A stretch of DNA of 5,392 bases, from NCBI GenBank assembly GCA_027623615.1, contig JAQBVH010000277.1:1-5392 (forward strand), read 5' to 3'. How positions within the stretch are numbered: position 1 is the first letter of the stretch; the number at the start of each line of letters is the position of its first letter. A program made the position numbers and the translations under genes. Source of the DNA: Planctomycetota bacterium. GTDB taxonomy: Bacteria > Planctomycetota > UBA1135 > GCA-002686595. Positions 1-5,392 of the stretch are shown here, one piece after another. The notes below the pieces were generated by a model. The model did no database searches. It was not told where the DNA came from and worked only from the letters and a program-made list of their open reading frames with translations.

Positions 1-1330
1 TCAGCGGCTTGTCCGGACCATGCGAGAAGCCGCCGGCCTCGGGGTCGAACTTGAGCAGGCGGTGGATCGTGCTGGCCGGTCGCCCGGTCGCCTCGGACAG
101 CCGCTTGGCCGCGCGACCCGTGGGCGAGGCGAGCTTGAGGTTTGTCCCCGCCGCCATGGCCAGGTTTGCGACGATGCGCACGATCGTCGTCTTGCCGACG
201 CCCGGCCCGCCGGTCAGCAGGGCGACCGGCGCGGACAGGAGCGTCAAGACCGCCTCGCGCTGATCGGGGTGCAGCTCGAAGTCCACCTCCCGTTCCGCCG
301 TCGCGAGCTCGCTCGGGTTCGCGAGCGGCGGGGCGTCACCCTGCTGCAGCCGCGTCAGGCCGCGCGCCAGCCCCGTCTCGCTCGCGAAGAGCCAGGGGAG
401 GTAGAGCAGGCTCTCGTCCGCGGCGACGGGCGCGTCCTCGGGCAACAAGCTCCGGTCGATCACGAGCTCCTGCCCCGCAGCCAGGGTCGCTGCCGCGGCC
501 AGGAAGCCCTCCCGGTCCCCGCTCCCGCGCAGCTCCGAGGTCGCGAACCGGATTGCCTCACCGAGCGGCACGCAGGAATGCCCGTCGCTCGACGCCGACG
601 TCATCACGTGCATCAACGCGGCTGCGAGCCGGCGCGGGTCGTCCTCGGCGAAGCCCATGGCCAGGGCGACCTGGTCGGCCCTGCGGAAGCCGAGGCCGGG
701 GACGCGTCGCAGCTGATAGGGATCGGCTCTCAGGATCGACTCGCACTCGGCCCCGAGCTTGCGCAGGGTCGCTTGGGACTGCAGCGGGCCGAGGCCGATG
801 CCGTGCAGGAAGGCGAAGGCGCGGTGGACCTCGGCCTGGGCCTTGACCGTGCGGGCGAGGCCCGCGGCCACCTCGGGCTTGAGGCCCTTGATGCCGGCCA
901 GGCAGGTCTCGTCCGCGACGATCTTGTCGAGGGCCTCGGTGCCCAGCGCGTCGACGATCCGGGCGGCGAGCTTCGGGCCGACCCCCTCGAAGGCCTTCGA
1001 GGCCAGGTAGCGCTCGAGCCCGCCCCGGTCGATGGGTGGGAGGACCTGTATGCCCTCGAACTCGAACTGGGTCCCATGGCTGGCGTGACGACCCCAACGC
1101 CCGAGCAGGCGCACACGCGCGCCCTCGGGGGGGTCCGGGACTCGGCCAACCGCGGTCACCCGGCGCGAAGCGAACAGGTCCTCGCCCGTGGGGGCGTGGT
1201 AGCCCTCCTCGGGCAGGATGCGCAGGACGGTGTAGAGGCTCCCCTCGTCGTGGTACGTGACCAGGTCGACCAGACCCTGGAGGACATCGTCGCCCCCGGG
1301 GGAGGGGTCGGATTGCGTGGGAGGGGGCAC
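1..1330 (-). CDS. recD2: RecD2-type ATP-dependent DNA helicase, N-terminal part (C-terminus beyond the left edge)
   Basis: Superfamily 1B 5'-3' DNA helicase of the RecD2 family, which acts in DNA repair and replication in bacteria, usually without RecBC. About 443 codons are visible. The N-terminal OB-like part contains LVDLVTYHDEGSLYTVLRIL (about residues 22-41). A helix-hairpin-helix region follows (GVGPKLAARIV, 116-126; ADPYQLRRVPGLGF, 202-215). The helicase core begins with Walker A TGGPGVGKTT (373-382, Lys380), then motif Ia SPTGRAAKRL (402-411) and STIHRLLKFDP. The frame is still open at base 1, so Walker B and the second RecA domain lie outside; family members usually have about 720-850 residues. 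The start is uncertain. No in-frame ATG exists upstream of the conserved region; GTG 1330 was chosen, and TTG 1402 is the alternative, with an in-frame stop at 1436-1438. Neither has a well-spaced Shine-Dalgarno sequence. The gene is divergent from rpsU. Identity is firm; the start is not. Confidence 0.93.
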   Translation of the reverse strand, partial: MPPPTQSDPSPGGDDVLQGLVDLVTYHDEGSLYTVLRILPEEGYHAPTGEDLFASRRVTAVGRVPDPPEGARVRLLGRWGRHASHGTQFEFEGIQVLPPIDRGGLERYLASKAFEGVGPKLAARIVDALGTEALDKIVADETCLAGIKGLKPEVAAGLARTVKAQAEVHRAFAFLHGIGLGPLQSQATLRKLGAECESILRADPYQLRRVPGLGFRRADQVALAMGFAEDDPRRLAAALMHVMTSASSDGHSCVPLGEAIRFATSELRGSGDREGFLAAAATLAAGQELVIDRSLLPEDAPVAADESLLYLPWLFASETGLARGLTRLQQGDAPPLANPSELATAEREVDFELHPDQREAVLTLLSAPVALLTGGPGVGKTTIVRIVANLAMAAGTNLKLASPTGRAAKRLSEATGRPASTIHRLLKFDPEAGGFSHGPDKPL

Positions 1331-1505
1331 CGCAGGAGGATGGCGCCCACGGCCGCCGCGGTCCAGAAATCGGTCGCAGGAGGACCCAACGAGTTTCTTC
1401 AAGCCCCCTGTCGCCCCGCGGCGCCCGCGGCTAGGCTATTCCGCCCCTTTTTGGGGAGTCCGTCCCGACCGTCCCAGACCTCAGACCCCAGACACCCCCT
1501 CCGCC
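1331..1505. other. Divergent spacer between recD2 and rpsU
   Basis: This 175-bp spacer must hold the promoters of both recD2 (leftward) and rpsU (rightward). I could not pick a convincing -35/-10 pair on either strand. The part nearest rpsU (about 1457-1505) is rich in C and T, with loosely repeated GTCC and GACC units. A tiny inverted repeat, CCCC-TTTTT-GGGG, sits at 1444-1456; its 4-bp stem is too short to call a terminator. If recD2 starts at TTG 1402, the first 70 bp belong to that gene. Confidence 0.5.
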
Positions 1506-1736
1506 TTGATCAAGGTATCCGTACGCTCGAACGAGTCTCTCGAAGCTGCTCTGCGGCGCTTCAAGCGCCAGTGCAACTACAGCGGCATCTTCCGCCTCGC
1601 GAAAGCTCTCACCTGGCATGAGAAGCGCTCCGATCGTCGCCGCCGCGAACGCCGCGAACGCCTGCGCACGATTCAGAAGGCCACGCGCAAGAACGACCCG
1701 AACCGTCGTCGCCGTCGTCGTCGCGCGAGCCGGTAA
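1506..1736 (+). CDS. rpsU: Small ribosomal subunit protein bS21
   Basis: Protein bS21 of the 30S subunit binds near the 3' end of 16S rRNA, close to the anti-Shine-Dalgarno region, and assists initiation. The 76-residue product opens with IKVSVRSNESLEAALRRFKR (residues 2-21), matching the family start IKV..NE....ALRRFKR in E. coli bS21. A very basic helical tail follows, ending in seven consecutive arginines (67-73) just before the stop; the length is normal (about 70). In place of the usual REFYEKP-like stretch it reads LTWHEKRSDRR (35-45). The start is inferred as TTG 1506, because homology begins there and no ATG or GTG lies close upstream in frame. No Shine-Dalgarno sequence precedes it; the 12 bases before TTG are pyrimidine-rich and contain CCTCC. 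Identity is firm; the TTG start is likely, not proven. Confidence 0.93.
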   Translation: MIKVSVRSNESLEAALRRFKRQCNYSGIFRLAKALTWHEKRSDRRRRERRERLRTIQKATRKNDPNRRRRRRRASR

Positions 1737-1737
1737 C

Positions 1738-1772
1738 GAGTCCACAGCCACGGCCCAGGACGGGCCGGACTC
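1738..1772 (+). terminator. Bulged GC-rich hairpin directly after rpsU
   Basis: Starting one base after the rpsU stop codon, GAGTC (1738-1742) pairs with GACTC (1768-1772). Inside it CGGCCC (1751-1756) pairs perfectly with GGGCCG (1762-1767) around the loop AGGAC; eight unpaired bases separate the two left arms. The sequence after it, TTCGATCG, is only weakly T-rich. It may protect the rpsU 3' end or act as a weak terminator. The fold was read by eye. Confidence 0.4.
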
Positions 1773-1812
1773 TTCGATCGTCCGGCGACGGGACCGCCGC
1801 ACGAGCAGACCG

Positions 1813-1832
1813 GAGCCGCCCCAAGGCGGCTC
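1813..1832 (+). terminator. Perfect 8-bp hairpin between rpsU and the pseudouridine synthase gene
   Basis: GAGCCGCC (1813-1820), loop CCAA (1821-1824) and GGCGGCTC (1825-1832) form a perfect GC-rich stem followed by TTCGTCGT. This is the shape of an intrinsic terminator in a high-GC genome, with a poor U tract. It most likely ends the rpsU transcript. Its right arm ends only 10 nt before the ATG at 1843, so if the downstream gene is co-transcribed the stem would lie in the ribosome landing zone and could act as an attenuator or translational block. Confidence 0.6.
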
Positions 1833-1842
1833 TTCGTCGTAG

Positions 1843-2904
1843 ATGGGCCTCCTGCCGAAAGACCGCGATCTCAATCGACCTCAGGAGCAGGTCGAGCTTG
1901 TGGTCGACGCCTCGGACTTCCAGGTCAAGGTGGACGAGCTGGTCCTTCGCCTGGACCACTTCCTCGGCGAGCACCTGACCTGGCGCTCGCGCAACTCGAT
2001 CCAAAAGCTGGTGCGGGACGGGTTCGTGCTCGTGGACGCGAGCTCCCCGGACCATCCTGAGGGGACCGGCACGAGCGTGGTCGAGAAGCGGCCGGGGCGC
2101 AAGCTGCGCCACGGGACCCGGGTGATCGTCGTGATCCCCGAGGACCTGCGCCTGAAGATCTCGCCCGAGGAGGTCGGGCCGCTCGACATCCTCTACGAGG
2201 ACGAGGAGGTCGTCGCGCTCGACAAGCCGCCGCTGGTCGCCGTGCATCCGTCGGGTCGGCACATGGCGGACACCCTGATCCAGCGGGTCCACGCGCACTT
2301 CCGCGAGGAGGTCGAGTCAGGCCGCATGGTGCCACGTCTGTGTCACCGGTTGGACCGGGAGACGAGCGGCATCGTGCTGGTCGCCAAGCACGTCGAGACC
2401 CATCCCGGTCTGATGGGCCAGTTCGAGAACCGCCAGGTCGGCAAGGCCTACCTCGCGCTCGTGCACGACGTGGGGCTGGAGCAGTGCCTCTCGATCACCG
2501 ACCCGATCGGGCAGGCGCGGGCGAGCGACATTCGCCTGAAGATGGCAGTGCGCGCGGACGGGCTGCCGTCGCGCACGGACATCGAGGTGCTCGAGCGGGC
2601 GGACGGAATCAGCCTCGTGCGCTGCGACCTGTTCACGGGCCGCCAGCACCAGATCCGCGTGCACCTCGCCGCCCGCGGCGCGCCGATCGTTGGCGACAAG
2701 CTGTACGGGTCCGACGACACGATCTTCCTGCGTTCGTCAGCCGACGAGCTGACGGCCCAGGACCGCCGCGCGTTGATCCTCGACCGGCACGCGCTGCACA
2801 ACCACTACCTGCGCTTCACGAGCCCGGCGGCCGGAGAGGTGCAGGTGACCAGCCCTCTGCCGCCGGACATGGCGGCGTTGCTCGAAGCGCGGCGCGACTC
2901 CTGA
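1843..2904 (+). CDS. RluA-family RNA pseudouridine synthase with N-terminal S4 domain
   Basis: This enzyme isomerises uridine to pseudouridine in structured RNA, probably rRNA or tRNA; the exact site cannot be told from sequence. The 353 residues comprise an S4 RNA-binding domain (about 34-95, with RLDHFL at 36-41 and SRNSIQKLVRDGFVLVD) and the catalytic domain (about 113-330). The latter has the family signature HRLDRETSG at 168-176, where Asp171 is the expected nucleophile, plus KAYLALV (201-207), TGRQHQIRVHL (265-275) and GDKLYG (284-289). All key motifs are intact and the length is typical. The S4 domain carries an extra polar loop at about 69-90. ATG 1843 has no Shine-Dalgarno sequence and sits 10 nt after a strong hairpin. 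GTG 1900, with AGGAG at 1883-1887, is an alternative start that keeps the whole S4 domain. It lies 106 bp downstream of rpsU on the same strand. I cannot choose between RluA, RluC and RluD subtypes. Confidence 0.95.
   Translation: MGLLPKDRDLNRPQEQVELVVDASDFQVKVDELVLRLDHFLGEHLTWRSRNSIQKLVRDGFVLVDASSPDHPEGTGTSVVEKRPGRKLRHGTRVIVVIPEDLRLKISPEEVGPLDILYEDEEVVALDKPPLVAVHPSGRHMADTLIQRVHAHFREEVESGRMVPRLCHRLDRETSGIVLVAKHVETHPGLMGQFENRQVGKAYLALVHDVGLEQCLSITDPIGQARASDIRLKMAVRADGLPSRTDIEVLERADGISLVRCDLFTGRQHQIRVHLAARGAPIVGDKLYGSDDTIFLRSSADELTAQDRRALILDRHALHNHYLRFTSPAAGEVQVTSPLPPDMAALLEARRDS
1883..1887 (+). promoter_or_regulatory. AGGAG, candidate ribosome binding site for an alternative GTG 1900 start
   Basis: AGGAG lies 12 nt before an in-frame GTG at 1900 in the pseudouridine synthase gene. 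The spacing is longer than ideal. Use of GTG 1900 would remove 19 poorly conserved residues and give a leader extending about 67 nt past the 1813-1832 hairpin. ATG 1843 has no comparable motif. Confidence 0.3.
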
Positions 2905-3298
2905 GGTCCGACGGCCCCGCCCCCCGGATGCCGAGCCGGCGCTCCCAGTCGACGGGCTCGGGGCTGGGCTCTGGAGGGTCCCCCTCAAGCTCGCGTGCCG
3001 GCGGCGGAGGGGGAGGCGGCGGCGGGTTGGTCGGCCAGTTGGCGTAGGCGTCGAGGTCGTCCTCCGCGGTCTCGACGATCGCCGCCCCGGGGACCTTCTC
3101 GGGCGTCAGCCGCTCGGACTGCGGCCGGGGTTCGCCCGCGACCGGGGTGCGCGGGGGCTGCACCTGGTGCGCGCGCGCCAGCTGGCGGGTGAGGTCGCGG
3201 ATGCGGTCCTCGGCCCGGCGAATCCTGGACAGTGCGAGCATGGCCAGAATCGGACCGAGCAGCAGCCAGAGGCCTACGGCGACCAGGATCAACTCCAT
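2816..3298 (-). CDS. Single-span membrane protein with polyproline linker; resembles the N-terminus of DUF2339-type proteins, probably truncated
   Basis: The 160-residue product starts with a membrane helix (about 2-24, ILVAVGLWLLLGPILAMLAL). A short charged coiled-coil-like helix follows (25-44, RIRRAEDRIRDLTRQLARAH), then a proline-rich low-complexity linker with nine consecutive prolines (92-100), then VDWERRLGIRGAG (116-128). From memory, large multi-span DUF2339 proteins have this order: helix, coiled coil, Pro-rich linker, then a WE..LG.RG motif leading into many membrane helices. Here those helices are absent. After residue 128 the sequence becomes unstructured Arg/Pro/Ala-rich and its last 89 bases run antisense into the pseudouridine synthase gene, overlapping it tail to tail. 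ATG 3298 is supported by GAGGA seven bases upstream. It could be a truncated pseudogene or a genuine short protein. The family link is unverified; function is unknown. Confidence 0.6.
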   Translation of the reverse strand: MELILVAVGLWLLLGPILAMLALSRIRRAEDRIRDLTRQLARAHQVQPPRTPVAGEPRPQSERLTPEKVPGAAIVETAEDDLDAYANWPTNPPPPPPPPPARELEGDPPEPSPEPVDWERRLGIRGAGPSDLRSRAALRATPPCPAAEGWSPAPLRPPGS

Positions 3299-3305
3299 GA
3301 CGCGT

Positions 3306-3310
3306 TCCTC
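3306..3310 (-). promoter_or_regulatory. Shine-Dalgarno GAGGA for the gene starting at 3298
   Basis: On the minus strand GAGGA is followed by seven bases and then ATG at 3298. This fixes the start at 3298 rather than the in-frame ATG at 3331. It also shows that this genome uses Shine-Dalgarno initiation for at least some genes. Confidence 0.7.
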
Positions 3311-3401
3311 AGGGGAAGGTGCCGCCGCCAACGGGCGGCTGCAGCGGTCCGACGTCCGCCACAGCGGCGAACCTTTCCTCGCAGCATACGACGTCTCGAC
3401 C

Positions 3402-3611
3402 TCACCCCAGGATCACGAGCCCCTGGCGCGGGACCAGGCACACGGCAGCCGGGAGGGCGTGACCGCAAGCGTACCCCAGCCGGCGAGGAGGCCGCTTGCG
3501 AAGGTGCTGCGGCGATCGGACGGGGGTGTCCCGGGACACGGAGGCCACCGTGGACACCAGCGCGCGCAGGGCGCAGGCGCCCCCGGCGAGCAGCAGAACG
3601 GCTCCGGTCAT
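3402..3611 (-). CDS. Possible small membrane peptide, 69 residues, unrecognised
   Basis: A short frame begins 15 nt after the stop codon of the permease gene on the same strand, and 103 nt before the ATG of the 3298 gene. The product starts with a hydrophobic stretch (MTGAVLLLAGGACALRALV, about residues 1-19) that could be a membrane anchor or signal-like segment. The middle is basic (RKRPPRRLG) and the C-terminus is again fairly hydrophobic. In favour of coding are the nearly all G/C third positions, less GC-biased second positions, and the tandem placement. Against it are the lack of a Shine-Dalgarno sequence, no recognisable domain, and the ease with which random frames stay open at this GC content. 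I do not recognise it and infer no function. Confidence 0.33.
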   Translation of the reverse strand: MTGAVLLLAGGACALRALVSTVASVSRDTPVRSPQHLRKRPPRRLGYACGHALPAAVCLVPRQGLVILG

Positions 3612-3626
3612 GGACCCAGGGTCGAC

Positions 3627-5120
3627 TCAGGCGGCGGATTCGTCCATCGAATCGGTCTTTGGGCCTCGATTCGCCTTGCGATGCGATGGAGCCAGCTCGA
3701 TCAGCAGCGCTACGGCGAGCATCGCGAACGCGAGCCAGGGGCTGTCGATCTTCCGCCAGGCCAGGATGGCCACGAGGCTGGTGCCGATCGCGATCATCAG
3801 CATCCCACCCGAGCCGGCGTCGTCCCAGACCGTGCCGAGGTCCGAGGGCGGCGCGGACAGGGGCGGGCGGCTCACATAGCCGGGCCAGATCACCCGCTGC
3901 AGCAGCAGCGTCGCAGCGAAGGCGGCGGGGGCCAGGCGCAGGGCGAAGATCAGGTCCGCGCGGGCGTAGGCCATGACCGAGAGCGCGAGGAACAAGGGCA
4001 GCAAGAAGCGCAGGGCGATCGCCTTGCGCGCGCCAGCGTCCTGGTCCGCGCGCGTCACCGGCGCCAGATCGATCAGCCAGTGGGCCTCGGGAGTGCCGGT
4101 CGCGGGCACGTGCATCAGGAGCACGGGCAGGTAGATGGCTGGGGCGAAGAGCGCGATGGCGAGCAGGCCCTCACCCTGCTCGCTGCCGCCGTCGGCGCCG
4201 AGCAGGAGAAACGCGACCGGGACCGCGAGGAGCGGGTAGGCACGCGAAACGAAGTCGCGCTCCGCGGGCAACGCGTCCCAGACGAACTCGAAGGTGGCTC
4301 GCTCGCGCGGCCTGACCCAGGTGCGGGCGGCGAGTCGGCGCAGGGGTTCGAGCAGGAGCGACAGAGGCGAACCCGTGCGCTGCGCCCTGGGCGGCGGCGG
4401 GAAAGGAGCCACGGCGAGGACCACGGCGGTGACGCCGAGGGCGACCAGCCCGAGGGTCAGGGCGAGGCCGCCGGGGCCGCCGGGCAGCAGCGCCGCGTAC
4501 CAGGTGGAGGGCAGGGCGAGCAGCACACCGGTTGGCTCGGTCACCTCGGCCAGGCTGCCGAGCTTGCTCAGGCCCGCGGCGAAGCCGACCAGCACCGCGA
4601 CGAAGACGAGCGTGTGCAGGAGCACGAGCACGCCCTCGGCGCGGCGCGCGCAGAGGACCTGGAGCAACAACAGGAATGCGGCGAGGCCGAGCGTCTGCAG
4701 CAGGCCGATGCCGAGCAGTCCGATGCGCGCGGGCCAGAGCATGGCGCCTGGAGCGAATGCGACCGCCGGCAGCAGCGCGCCGAGCGCGAGGCCGCCGAGT
4801 AGAACGAAGGTGACCAGGACCCGCGCCAGACGCAGCTCGATCGGGCGGATCGGCAGTGCGCCGACCCATTCCGCTGCTGCATCGGAGCGCAGCAGCGGCG
4901 CGAGCTCGCCGAAGAGCGCCAGTGCGCCGAGGCCCAGGGGCACGGTCAGCGCGAAGATCGCATAGGGGTAGGGCGGGAGCACATCCCCGGCGATCCCGCA
5001 CAGGACGCCCGAGATCGTGACCTGAAACAGGATCGGCGCGATCGGCAGCCGCGAGCCGCTCTCGGCGTACCACTCACCGGCGAGCTGCGCACGGAGCAGG
5101 GCGATCACGCGGGTCCACAT
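3627..5120 (-). CDS. Multi-pass membrane protein, ABC-2-type exporter permease-like
   Basis: The 497-residue product is a polytopic inner-membrane protein with roughly 10-12 hydrophobic segments (about 28-46, 52-71, 100-124, 132-156, 163-184, 216-238, 294-308, 319-339, 366-386, 390-410, 439-455, 462-476). Its soluble N-terminus, MWTRVIALLRAQLAGEWYAE, and the pattern AEWVGALPIRPIELRLARVL (83-102) before a helix are typical of ABC-2-type permease subunits, which export a substrate using a separate ATPase. A related pattern, AHWLIDLAPVTRADQDAGAR (346-365), recurs before a helix in the second half, suggesting two homologous halves. A cytosolic loop lies at about 240-290. No ATPase gene is in the window; one may lie upstream beyond the right edge. 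ATG 5120 is chosen because membrane-protein-like sequence starts there. The frame stays open to 5261, but that part is Arg/Ala-rich and runs into the repeat. Substrate unknown. Confidence 0.82.
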   Translation of the reverse strand: MWTRVIALLRAQLAGEWYAESGSRLPIAPILFQVTISGVLCGIAGDVLPPYPYAIFALTVPLGLGALALFGELAPLLRSDAAAEWVGALPIRPIELRLARVLVTFVLLGGLALGALLPAVAFAPGAMLWPARIGLLGIGLLQTLGLAAFLLLLQVLCARRAEGVLVLLHTLVFVAVLVGFAAGLSKLGSLAEVTEPTGVLLALPSTWYAALLPGGPGGLALTLGLVALGVTAVVLAVAPFPPPPRAQRTGSPLSLLLEPLRRLAARTWVRPRERATFEFVWDALPAERDFVSRAYPLLAVPVAFLLLGADGGSEQGEGLLAIALFAPAIYLPVLLMHVPATGTPEAHWLIDLAPVTRADQDAGARKAIALRFLLPLFLALSVMAYARADLIFALRLAPAAFAATLLLQRVIWPGYVSRPPLSAPPSDLGTVWDDAGSGGMLMIAIGTSLVAILAWRKIDSPWLAFAMLAVALLIELAPSHRKANRGPKTDSMDESAA

Positions 5121-5245
5121 GGACCGCAACTCTAGCGACTCCGGCGCGCGGTCCGCAGGCGCTTCTGCGCGAGCCGAGCGACCCGTAGGCCCTCGCGCCT
5201 CCTGCGGGCCGGCTCGGCGAGCACGACTTCGGCTGCCCTTGAGGT
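5121..5245. other. GC-rich leader upstream of the permease gene
   Basis: No gene is supported here. An inverted repeat, CGAGCCG (5170-5176) with CGGCTCG (5210-5216), could form a stem with a 33-nt loop. At this GC content that is weak evidence of function. No convincing promoter was found for the leftward permease gene. Confidence 0.4.
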
Positions 5246-5392
5246 TGCGCCACAGGTGCAAGCTCCGGTCGTCACCCCGTCAGGTGTGGCGTCAAACAAC
5301 ACCCAATGCTCCGAGCGTGCGCCACAGGTGCTCGCTCCGGGCTGCCACACCGTCAGGTGTGGCGCCAAGAAACACCCACGCCTCCGAAGGAG
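5246..5392. repeat. Tandem repeat, two 72-73 bp units with internal hairpins, reaching the right edge
   Basis: Unit 1 (5246-5317) and unit 2 (5318-about 5390) align end to end with one single-base indel. Shared blocks are TGCGCCACAGGTGC, GCTCCGG, GTCAGGTGTGGCG, ACACCCA and CTCCGA. Each unit carries a hairpin. In unit 2 it is perfect: GCCACACC (5344-5351), loop GTCA, GGTGTGGC (5356-5363). In unit 1 the equivalent at 5271-5290 has one wobble pair and one mismatch. The GCGCCACA at the head of each unit (5247-5254, 5319-5326) can pair with the same right arm, giving competing folds. Conservation is strongest in the pairing arms. The array probably continues beyond 5392. It is not a family I recognise. 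Confidence 0.85.

Noticed and set aside
1444..1456. CCCC-TTTTT-GGGG inverted repeat as a terminator
   Set aside because: The stem is only four base pairs, it lies between divergent genes, and no T tract follows.
20..1621. Long plus-strand open frame of 533 codons
   Set aside because: It is antisense to RecD2, whose Walker A, SPTGRAAKRL and helix-hairpin-helix motifs are clear. The plus frame is low-complexity, shows no domain, and crosses the whole intergenic spacer and rpsU.
2340..3047. Plus-strand open frame of 235 codons overlapping the pseudouridine synthase
   Set aside because: It is an out-of-frame shadow of the synthase with an Arg/Pro/Gly-rich product and no domain.
3324..3339. GCCGCC-AACG-GGCGGC hairpin upstream of the 3298 gene
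   Set aside because: A perfect 6-bp stem of this composition is common by chance at this GC content, and no T tract follows it on the minus strand. It may be a leader structure, but nothing supports that.
3383..3388. TATGCT on the minus strand as a -10 promoter box for the 3298 gene
   Set aside because: It matches four of six consensus bases, but no recognisable -35 element lies 16-18 bp upstream.
3147..4802. Long plus-strand open frame of 551 codons
   Set aside because: Its product is a Gly/Gln/Arg/Glu-rich sequence typical of the reverse complement of a high-GC membrane gene. The opposite strand gives a coherent polytopic membrane protein.
5121..5261. 47-residue N-terminal extension of the permease
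   Set aside because: It is Arg/Ala/Pro-rich, starts inside the repeat and does not look like a signal or membrane segment. ATG 5120 directly precedes the family-like N-terminus.
5132..5368. Minus-strand frame of 78 codons covering the tandem repeat
   Set aside because: The frame is open only because of high GC. The one-base indel between the two units puts them in different frames, which argues against a protein repeat.
5246..5392. CRISPR array
   Set aside because: The units are directly adjacent, 72-73 bp long and diverged along their whole length, with no constant repeat separated by unique spacers and no cas genes.

Overview
The window is very GC-rich, with codon third positions almost all G or C. 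It looks like a piece of bacterial chromosome carrying mostly housekeeping genes. The arginine-rich bS21 protein, the GC content and the large ABC-2-type permease would fit Planctomycetota or Myxococcota, but nothing here fixes the phylum, so that placement is a guess. I see no phage, transposase, CRISPR or toxin-antitoxin genes.

Layout, left to right. Positions 1-1330 (minus strand) hold the N-terminal 443 codons of a RecD2-type ATP-dependent DNA helicase, whose motor C-terminus lies beyond the left edge. A 175-bp divergent spacer separates it from rpsU (1506-1736, plus), which encodes ribosomal protein bS21 and appears to start with TTG. Two GC-rich hairpins (1738-1772 and 1813-1832) follow rpsU. 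An RluA-family RNA pseudouridine synthase with an N-terminal S4 domain (1843-2904, plus) starts only 10 nt after the second hairpin. This rpsU-pseudouridine synthase pair is a ribosome/RNA-modification block.

The rest of the window reads on the minus strand and converges on the pseudouridine synthase gene. In transcription order it starts with a tandem repeat (5246-5392). A GC-rich leader follows, then a large multi-pass membrane protein of ABC-2 permease type (5120-3627). Next come a possible 69-codon membrane peptide (3611-3402) and a 160-codon single-membrane-span protein with a polyproline linker (3298-2816). That last gene resembles only the N-terminal part of DUF2339-type membrane proteins. 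The resemblance stops about 10 bp from the pseudouridine synthase stop codon, and the frame then runs antisense into that gene. It looks like a truncated remnant.

The most unusual items are the hairpin-forming 72-73 bp tandem repeat at the right edge, the truncated membrane gene, and the hairpin beside the pseudouridine synthase start codon. No convincing new multi-gene system is visible.
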